Below are positions 56,692 through 64,000 of a DNA stretch of 64,000 nucleotides, one piece after another (the first letter of the stretch is position 1; each line of letters begins with the position of its first letter). The stretch is from Chinchilla lanigera (lineage: Eukaryota > Chordata > Mammalia > Rodentia > Chinchillidae): positions 28,819,299 to 28,883,298 of the forward strand of contig NW_004955404.1 of the NCBI RefSeq assembly GCF_000276665.1. The letters are read 5' to 3'. A program made the translations under genes and the position numbers. The notes beneath the pieces are model-generated. The model did not search any database, was not told the DNA's origin, and saw nothing but the letters and a program-made list of their open reading frames with translations.

Positions 56692-58656
56692 CATACATAT
56701 AAAGTGGGATGAAAATGAAACCCATTTCTTATCCTAGTGGGAATGAATAAAATTATAAATCTAGAGTGTCTCACATGCCATCTAGCAGCTGTGAACATTT
56801 TGCAAAATATTTGTTATTTTTCTAATTGTCATTATAGTGAGTGTGTATCTTTATTTCCTAGCTCTGTTTTATTTTCTCCTCTACTTCAAATTTGGGTTCA
56901 TCCAGGAACAAGTGGAATTAATTGAATACAGATATATCCTTTTGCCCCACTTTTGCTTGTAGTATCTGCCGTAACTCACACTGTCACATGTGACAAAGTT
57001 GTGCTGTGCCACTCACAAATCATAAAGCCCACGGAGTACATTTTCACACGCATACACTGACACCGTAATCGGAGCAACTTGCTCATTTTTTTGTTTCCTC
57101 TGGCTTCTTAATTTTAAAGTTTTTGTTTCTCCAATGCACTTTTTGATTGAGAGTTTGTTTCCTATCATAGTTTTATGGGATCTGTAATGAATATTTAATT
57201 GCTTCACCCTTCTTTCATCTGAATCCTATTAATTAAGCTTGTATATGTCTTCCTTTTCCCTTGTGTTTGTGAAGCACTCTTTTAACTTGTAGCTACTTTA
57301 AAAAACCCTCCATCTTCAACTTTCTCTTCTTCCACTTTCAGTCTCTTTTGCCTGTTTTTTCTTGGGACCCAAAGCAAAGCAGAGAAGACCCTTTTGCCTC
57401 TTTGCTATACCCCACTGGGCTGTGCGGGGCTTGGCATCCTGACACAATAGATTGCCAGAGACTTGTTCTAGCACAGCGATATTCCTTGTAATCCCCTCGC
57501 AGTCTGCAAGCATACCAGGTGCATTCTTTGCCTTCCTTGGGCACATAATTACTTCCCCTCATGCAGCAGAGCCTCCTGTAGGACAATCAGACAGCCTCGG
57601 TGTGCAGAAGCCAGATGATGAAGAATACCTGCCAGCACCTTCCTTCTATGAGGCTATTATCCTGGAAGAGAGGTTTCACAGCCTGAGCATCAGCTTTAAA
57701 ATGCCAGGTTCAAATTCTGACTTGGCCATTTGTCCTCATGTAAGGTCTGGGCAATGCCTGAATGGCTGTGCGTTTAGGGAGAGGAGCGTTGCTAAGCACA
57801 GCCACTGCTGTGAGGATGTTTCCAATGGTGAAATATCTCCATCATTCTTACATCATGGGCGTGCTGGCTAGGTTTGCATTATTTTCCTCTGAAATAATAT
57901 TTTACGTATTTCAAAACTTTATGCTTTGGGAGAAATCCCTTGCCTGGTCTCCTGAATTTTCTTCAGTTCAAAAATGAGGAAAATGTCATTGCTGGCAATT
58001 CCTAAATAAAGCTAGTGACCCCTTAGATCTTTCTAGAGGTAGCTGGAAGTAGAATCCTGCAGGATAATGCTTTGCAGTCATCACAAATTGTTGATTTATG
58101 TTGCTTTCATTTTTTTGCTGTTACATTGAAATGAATACATTGTATAAGTTCATATAAGACATGGGTGGATTTGAACTTAGCTTATGTGAGTCTTTCCTTC
58201 CTTTGGGAAGTTCTGTATGTGCTGCTTGGAGGAAAAGCCCAGCATTTGGGACTTTCCTCTGTCTTGCTGTAGTGCAGTGTCAGGCTTAGCAGGAGGTGAA
58301 CTAGAGAATCAGGCAGCAGCTCGCTGAAGCGTGGAAAACATCCTGAGTCAGGGATTCTTTTACTCTGAGCCCAGCCCTTTCTAAAGACCAAAAACTCCTT
58401 TTATTTGCATTTTAGCCTTTATGTTAATTAAATGGGAATTAATACGTGTGTAAGAACTTCAGAAATTTCCCAAAGGCTCATTATAAATTTAGTATAAAAG
58501 GAGCAGTGGACTTTTTTTTAAAGATAGGGCTTTCATTAAATTTTTAGGTTATTAATAAAAACATTTTTACCAGGGCAAGTTTAATGTGAATGCTGCGATA
58601 AAGATATCAGTTAACGTACTTCGGCTACATATTCAATAGATTCCTATAAGAGGACC
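56692..58656. other. Intergenic DNA, no gene seen
   Basis: A plus-strand frame of 139 codons (57452-57871) shows no recognisable domain. A weak MIR-like stretch lies at about 57695-57760. No confident element. Confidence 0.4.
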
Positions 58657-58681
58657 TGTGTGTGTGTGTTGTATGTGTGCA

Positions 58682-58712
<31 letters not shown>

Positions 58713-58717
58713 GCTCA
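58657..58717. repeat. (GT)n tract running into (CG)n
   Basis: Imperfect GT run followed by CG-alternating sequence (about 58699-58714). It is Z-DNA-prone and has the same architecture as 2460-2518. Confidence 0.93.
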
Positions 58718-59463
58718 CTTAGGTCCAGGGTGAGAAGGTTTGGTGACGAGAACTAAATATTGCCAAAAAAGTACTGAACCATAATTTCCTTTCATAAGGA
58801 AAAGGTTCCCAGTTTAATCATTTGTATTATTTAATCGTCTAGAACCTCTTCTTCTATCACAGAACAAAGCAGGAAAAGATTGCATTCAGTGTATGTAAAA
58901 ACAGACCTGAGTGTCTGCCTACTTGAGAATTTATATCTCTTTATTCATTTATGATCACCGGCCAGGTAGCCTGATCAATGATAATAGGAAAGCTTTATGA
59001 GGAACATTGTACTCACCAACTCCACAGTTCCCACAGAGAATACGTGCAAAAAGTAAATCTTAATAAAGCACGAAGATGACAGAACTTCTGCTCTATAACT
59101 GACTTTAAATATAGGCACATACTAGTCAGTCTTTTGTAGGCTCTCCCCTGACTCAATATTGCTGCATTTGGAGTGGGAAGGGACCTGAGATGCGCCAACC
59201 TCCCCCTGCACTTAAGTCCTTGCTCTGTACTTCAAAAGTCAGGCTTCATATGTTTCTGTCACTTTGGGCGCTCCTTTGCCAGGGAGCCCATCTTTTTTTT
59301 TTTTTTTTTTTATCAGACCATGCCAGTGCTGAAGTGGTAGTTCCTTGAGAACATATTTCTTCCTGAGGTGGAATCTCCCTCTCTCTGTGTCTACTTGCCC
59401 ATTCTAGTCCTGTTGCTCAAAAGGGCTCTGAAGTGGTCATAACAGGTATTTTATAGCACTTTC
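58718..59463. other. Intergenic DNA, nothing recognised
   Basis: Contains an isolated T-run of about 20 bases at 59293-59311, with no recognisable SINE beside it. Confidence 0.4.
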
Positions 59464-59594
59464 AAAATCGTTGAAGGGCTGGAGATTTAGTTCAGTGATG
59501 GAGAACTTGCCTCGTATGCATGAGATCCTGGGCACCATACATTGCACTCCATAGACAAACAAGCAAATAAGTAAATAAAATAAAAATAGTTGAA
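59464..59594 (+). repeat. ID SINE with target-site duplication
   Basis: The element (59476-59582) begins GGGCTGGAGATTTAGTTCAG, contains GATGGAGAACTTGCCTCGTA and TGAGATCCTGGGCACC, and ends in an A/C-rich then AAATA tail. AAAATCGTTGAA (59464-59475) and AAAATAGTTGAA (59583-59594) are the duplicated target with one mismatch. Confidence 0.93.
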
Positions 59595-59744
59595 GACTTG
59601 ACTTTCTTAATTAATCCATTTTCCTGGGCTGAAGAGCTCTAGCTACCTTACCCATTCTTGATCATATATTCTAACTTTAAAGAGTCTGGACATCTAAGTT
59701 GTACCATCTCTGAAAACCCTCCAGACTGACAACATTATTCACCA

Positions 59745-59850
59745 ACATATGGCTCTCAAAGTGAATGCCCTGATCCCTGGGAGGAGCTTGGGATCACACA
59801 GTACTCTGGACAATTCCTGGATCCTGCACCCTAACCATTTAGCTAAAAAT
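59745..59850 (+). repeat. Possible MER5-like hAT DNA transposon remnant
   Basis: GGCTCTCAAAGTGAATGCCC and TGGGAGGAGCTTGGGATC resemble the 5' half of a MER5-type nonautonomous hAT element. Short and weak. Confidence 0.3.
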
Positions 59851-60364
59851 GTAAAACAGATAATTCCTTATAATCAAATTGCCTGACAAGGCAAAGTCAT
59901 TAATAAGATTGCATGAATTCTCCCTAGCCATTGTGATCATTCCTTACAAACCATTGGTGAGGCAGCACTTCCCCCTGGGTTTGCAGTTAGATGATTTGCT
60001 GACCCTTACTAGGTTCCTATCTGCCCTTAACAGTTTACACAGCATCTTTCCAGCTTCACCTCTAACATGGTTCCTACTATTTGAGATTACTCAAATCCCC
60101 TTTGTCCTCCAGGACTCCAGATGTCACTCCCAGTGCTGTGGCACATGCAGACTTGAAGACCTGCACATTTCTTCTCTTCATGCAAGTTACTGTCAAAATT
60201 AGGGACTAGGATAGGTCTACCCTTATAAATTCTTATCTACCTTCCTCTTCTGGCTCTAATAGCACTGTTACAGCCAACACAACCACTATATCTACATGTG
60301 CCTCACATGTAGTGTGTTATGATCCTCTAAAATAAATACGTTCAACATTTAGTCATTCTTTATT
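59851..60364. other. Intergenic DNA, nothing recognised
   Basis: Single-copy DNA. A plus-strand ORF of 107 codons (59879-60202) has no recognisable domain. Confidence 0.4.
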
Positions 60365-60720
60365 TCACAAGGTATCAACTGAACTTCCTTCATATAGCAT
60401 GTATTATACTAGGTGCTGAGAATATAAACAAAATTTGGGGCTGCTGTTCCCATGCAGTTAACATTGTGAGGAGTAAAATAACCACATGCAGTAATTATAT
60501 TTGGGCTATGAGGTAGAGAGTTCTAGGTGGAGCCTCTTTTATGTAGAGAAGTCAGGGAAGGCATCTTCAAGGAGTGAGGGGAAGATAGGAAGGAGCAGCA
60601 ATCAAGAGACTCTGGAAGAACGTTCTAAGCAGAAGGAGCAGCTGAGGCCTTGTAATCAGAATGGGATTAGTGTGGTCCAGGCAAAAGGCCAGTGGACCTG
60701 GAGCACTGTGTGCCAAAGCC
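60365..60720 (+). mobile_element. L2 LINE 3' portion
   Basis: Collinear L2 blocks: GCATGTATTATACTAGGTGC, TGAGAATATAAACAAAATTT, CATGCAGTTAACATTGTGAG, 'GAAGTCAGGGAAGGCATCTT', GAACGTTCTAAGCAGAAGGA and GCAGCTGAGGCCTTGTAATC. Confidence 0.78.
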
Positions 60721-61344
60721 AATGGAATCACAATGGGGATGAGGAGGGGGAGGGGAAGTGAAATGATTAAGATGTGATATGTACCAGTTCTCCAAGATGA
60801 GCAATCATTATGTGTCACAAATACATGCAGACAAAAGAATAAAATATGATAGAGCAATATACATAAAAAGAAACAAAAATGAAGACTAGCTTGGCTCTTC
60901 CTCTGATATCTGCTAACAACTTAATATCTTTGAGTAACAGACATATAGTTCTTTCTACATACATTTTTCCTTTTTTTGGTGATCTTGAGCATTTACAACA
61001 TTTTATTGCAGACGTTCTGACTATAACCTTAGAGATTTGTGCCTATTTTTTATACTTTTTCTTGATTACAAACTCTATCTGGTTCATTTGGTACATTAAA
61101 AAATCTGAGGTCATAAGGGAGATAGTTTTGCATCTATTTTGGGCATTTTGACCTTCAATCTCATTTCCTTCTCATTTAAATTAGCCTCACTTGCATAGTC
61201 AGAATCATATATTTTTAAAGGCTTCCATTCCCTCCAGAATTATGCTCTTTTAAAGAGTCTGCCTTGAGATCATTTTAGTTTTGAGAATCTGTTTTCATGG
61301 GAGACAGAACGGAAGAAGGGAAAAAGCACAGATTATCTAGAGCC
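60721..61344. other. Intergenic DNA, nothing recognised
   Basis: AT-rich single-copy DNA. Confidence 0.45.
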
Positions 61345-61545
61345 TGAAAAGTCTGTGGCCAAATTCTAAGCTGGCTTGTATAAGAGCTGATCGATAAACC
61401 TCTGCAGAATAACTCAATGAGTGAATGAACTGTGACTAAAGCAAGTCCTCTAATCTCTGAGCTTTAGTTTTCTCCTGCATAAAGTTCTGACACAAATATC
61501 TACTTTCAGAGGGCTGTTGTGAGAAGTAAACTGGCCAGAGTGTGT
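61345..61545 (+). repeat. MIR SINE
   Basis: CTGTGGCCAAATTCTAAGCT, 'GCAAGTCCTCTAATCTCTGA', GCTTTAGTTTTCTCCTGCAT and GAGGGCTGTTGTGAGAAGTA lie in MIR order. Confidence 0.68.
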
Positions 61546-62526
61546 GAGGGTGCACTCAGTGACAGCATCTTTTGTTTTAGCATTGCACTAATAATGGTGT
61601 TATTAGCCTTGCCCTCCACCCCCCTCCACTTGCCTTTCTTCAGAGATAGCCATTTTAAGTCAATTCTTTTGGGAATTACATCCATATTTCTAAATAACAT
61701 GCATATCTTACTACTTCTTATTTTTTCCAGTTGCAGGAACTTTCTGTTTACTTGCCTTATGCAAAATGAGCACCTAGTACTCTTTTCTTTCTTGTCTTCA
61801 ACATACACAAATGCTCAATCCCCAATGGAGTTATTTTAAATTTTGATTAGATCAGTATTCAGCACAAACATTATTTTAGCTCTACGTATCATTCAAGACT
61901 ATGCCAAAGGATCAATGGTGATTATATTTCCTTTCTGACATATTTAGAAATTATTTGTCAGTTAGAATTATTGGTTTCTTTCCTCAGATTCCTATACTGT
62001 TCTCACAGATTCACTCCTGGTTGTGCAAATCTTTTCTCGATACTCTCATTCATCCTGGCAAACTAACAACTCACTTGTTTGAAGAAGTTTCTCCCAAAGG
62101 CTCTGGCCCCATACCAGCCAGTACTGGCTACTCTTGACTTCTGCAAACCTTTGGGGTTCCCTACACCTATCTGAGTTGCATTATTTGTTCTTGGTTCTCA
62201 TTTTTATCTGTCTAATCACTACCCGGACTCTAATAATGTTCTGAGAAAGCATCCAAAGGAGCTGATTTTATTTCCAATGCAACCCATGTTTAAAAATGCC
62301 TTTCTTCTGCTTCACAACCTTATTAATGGCTTGGCCTTATTCAGTTGTACAAGACAGAAAACAATTTTTCTTTCAGAGAGGATAAAGTAAAAAACAATTA
62401 GGTCCATAAAAAAAATTAAGAATAAAATGTGTTCAGGCTTTTTAACAACAACTTTGCAATCCAGAAGGCAATGTGGTGTTTAGAAATTTGATTTTCTTGG
62501 TTTCAGTTGATTTCTAGAAGAGATTT
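61546..62526. other. Intergenic DNA, nothing recognised
   Basis: No recognised family or gene. Confidence 0.45.
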
Positions 62527-62620
62527 TGTTTGTTTGTTTTTTCTTCCAGCGCTGGGAATCGAACTCATGACCTTGCACTTGCAGGCAGGCGCTGTGCCGC
62601 TGAGCTAAATCCCCAGCCCC
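62527..62620 (-). repeat. Young ID SINE
   Basis: TTTG/T-rich tail (62527-62544), then CAGCGCTGGGAATCGAACTC, ATGACCTTGCACTTGCAGGC and TGCCGCTGAGCTAAATCCCC. Low divergence, same subfamily as 39221 and 47623. It is followed closely by a separate T-run (62628-62649). No target-site duplication was found. Confidence 0.93.
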
Positions 62621-62627
62621 TACACTG

Positions 62628-62649
62628 TTTTTTTTTTTTTTTTTTTTTT
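62628..62649. repeat. Poly(T) run
   Basis: About 22 consecutive T on the side of the ID element opposite its own tail. Confidence 0.95.
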
Positions 62650-64000
62650 AACCCAAAAGCTTCTTATTTGTCTCTTTATGTGGAGAAACTGGGTATTTCC
62701 AAGAATAGGATCAGTGTCAGAAAAGGGGAGTAGCCTGGACTCCCATTTGGCTTGCAGTAAGGTTAATCATACAACTCCCTTCAAATGATTTAAGCCAGAT
62801 TCCTGGAATACAGTAGTTACGATAAAATAGGGAGAAAATCTGTAAAATGCTGGTGCATAAGACCCAAAACATAATAAGCATTGGCTGACTAGAGATATGG
62901 TTGGGAAGGAAGAATAGCTACCTAGGCAACACATGAATTTCTTCAGATCTGATATGAACAGCCATGCTAAATGCACTGGTAGAAGTACTGGGACCTTTGG
63001 GCAACACATGTCTTTATCATGTGGCTACTGGCAACCTCATAGTGCAGCTGCCCTTTTGGTTTTCTGCAGTGTCAAGACAACCAGTATGGTAGTACACCCT
63101 GGGAACCAGGAGGAATTCCTTGAATGTGGATGAAAGCCCCCTATGGGAACTCCTGGAATTATTTCAAAGGAATTTGAAGAGAATAGAAACTTCTAAAGAA
63201 TTGTGATTGGAGCCATAAACATTCTATTTTGTTGCTGTTATAAATCTCCAGCACATCTATTCTTGATGGTTTTCAAGAGATATTCTTGGTGCTTCTTGTG
63301 AGTCTGTGATGCTGATAGATATGTTTTAGTATTCCAGATAATGTGTACTTAAATTAATATCAGATCTTGAGCCAAATGAATGAGGTTTTGCTGGCAGAAA
63401 CTTATATCCAGCATGTGTTGGCCTTAGCGGAGTACCATTTCGCCGTGCTTCTCCCATTTCTATAGCTGGTGTGCTATCTCTACTCACCATATATTTTCAT
63501 AATGTTTCTTTGGGTCCCTCATCTCTTTCTCTTTGTTGGGGTCTCTGACTTATTTTGTGACTTCCATAGTGGTCAGGTCGGATTTTATAAGTTCGTTATT
63601 AAGGTGTAGAGATTAATTCCTTTTAGATTCTCAAAAAAGGTATAGAAATACTCTGACTAGATCAACTTCACATTTCAGACTGTTAACAAATGCTAAGAGC
63701 TAGAGTTTGTATCTCAATTGTATATTTATATAGTTGAGCACCATAGAATGTGCCTTCAGGGTGCTATTGTAAACAAGCTGTCAAGTGTAACTGGGTTATC
63801 TTGGGGGAAAAAAACAACCCTTGTGGCACATGCTGTTTATAAACCTCCTAAGAAACATTCACTAATCGAATCAATTGGGCTATTTTAAGATTATGAAGTA
63901 CTCTGCTATCTGTTCAAACATCCACAGCTTAGGCTTATTTGCATTGGAAAAGCTATTTTAAAACTAAAACCAGCAAATTAACAAATTATTTCCAATTTTT
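62650..64000. other. Intergenic DNA to the right edge
   Basis: No recognised repeat or gene. 63690-63990 is repeat-free and has a mild enhancer-like texture (CTTATTTGCATTGG near 63933). Confidence 0.4.

Noticed and set aside
57452..57871. 139-codon plus-strand ORF
   Set aside because: Overlaps a weak MIR-like stretch and has no recognisable domain; other frames overlap it.
59293..59311. T20 run as the tail of a retrocopy
   Set aside because: No SINE or processed-gene sequence recognised beside it and no flanking duplication found.
62530..62733. Plus-strand ORF with a GNRTHDLALAGRR-like segment
   Set aside because: It is the translated reverse complement of an ID SINE plus its neighbouring T-run, a frequent false ORF in rodents.

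Overview
This window looks like nuclear DNA from a mammal, most probably a non-muroid rodent. The evidence is the set of interspersed repeats. It has monomeric B1 elements with an internal duplication, tRNA-Ala-derived ID elements, and composite B1-ID (B1-dID type) elements. Ancient mammalian MIR, L2, L1M and MaLR LTR copies form the background. I saw no muroid B2. B1, ID and B1-dID together suggest a squirrel-related or beaver-like (castorid) rodent, but the species call is an inference.

I found no convincing protein-coding gene and no structural RNA gene. Almost all open reading frames are chance ORFs in CpG-rich DNA, simple repeats or transposon remnants. The only recognisable coding sequence is the C-terminal end of an L1 ORF2 (23901-24311). 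Older, broken ORF2 remnants lie at 46985-47560 and 50990-51600. One unidentified 83-codon minus-strand frame (34047-34298) has a membrane-protein-like composition and is flagged with low confidence.

Layout. 1-790 is a strong CpG island, with a further GC-rich shoulder at 1140-1330. 1590-2290 is single-copy AT-rich DNA of the kind seen in developmental regulatory regions. A GT/CG Z-DNA-prone tract follows at 2460-2518. A second CpG-rich block lies at 8680-9530. Beyond it the window becomes an AT-rich, gene-poor desert to the right edge. Repeats are sparse before 20 kb and more frequent afterwards. Main repeat landmarks are a B1 (20.5 kb), an MLT1-type LTR (21.0-21.5 kb), a GA-rich polypurine tract (21.6-21.8 kb), a nested pair of L1s (23.6-24.9 kb), B1/ID/MIR copies (25.3-29.1 kb), a minus-strand MaLR LTR (30.9-31.3 kb), two B1-ID composites (32.6-33.7 kb), L1M and L2 remnants (35.4, 42.9, 43.8-44.5, 45.4-47.6, 49.4-49.9 and 51 kb), and late ID/L2/MIR copies (56.5-62.6 kb).

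Interpretation. Two CpG islands followed by a long desert with repeat-poor single-copy patches is a common arrangement beside a developmental regulator, whose gene or first exon may lie at or beyond the left edge. The repeat-poor patches (about 1.6-2.3, 5.9-6.5, 7.3-8.1, 10.6-10.9, 40.5-41.1, 44.7-45.2 and 48.0-48.5 kb) are the best enhancer candidates. This is inference, because conservation could not be measured here. No undescribed biological system was evident. The best-supported structural observations are a young L1 inserted into an older twin-primed (5'-inverted) L1, each with its own target-site duplication; an unclassified pair of 86-bp inverted repeats; and a possible poly(A)-only retroinsertion.
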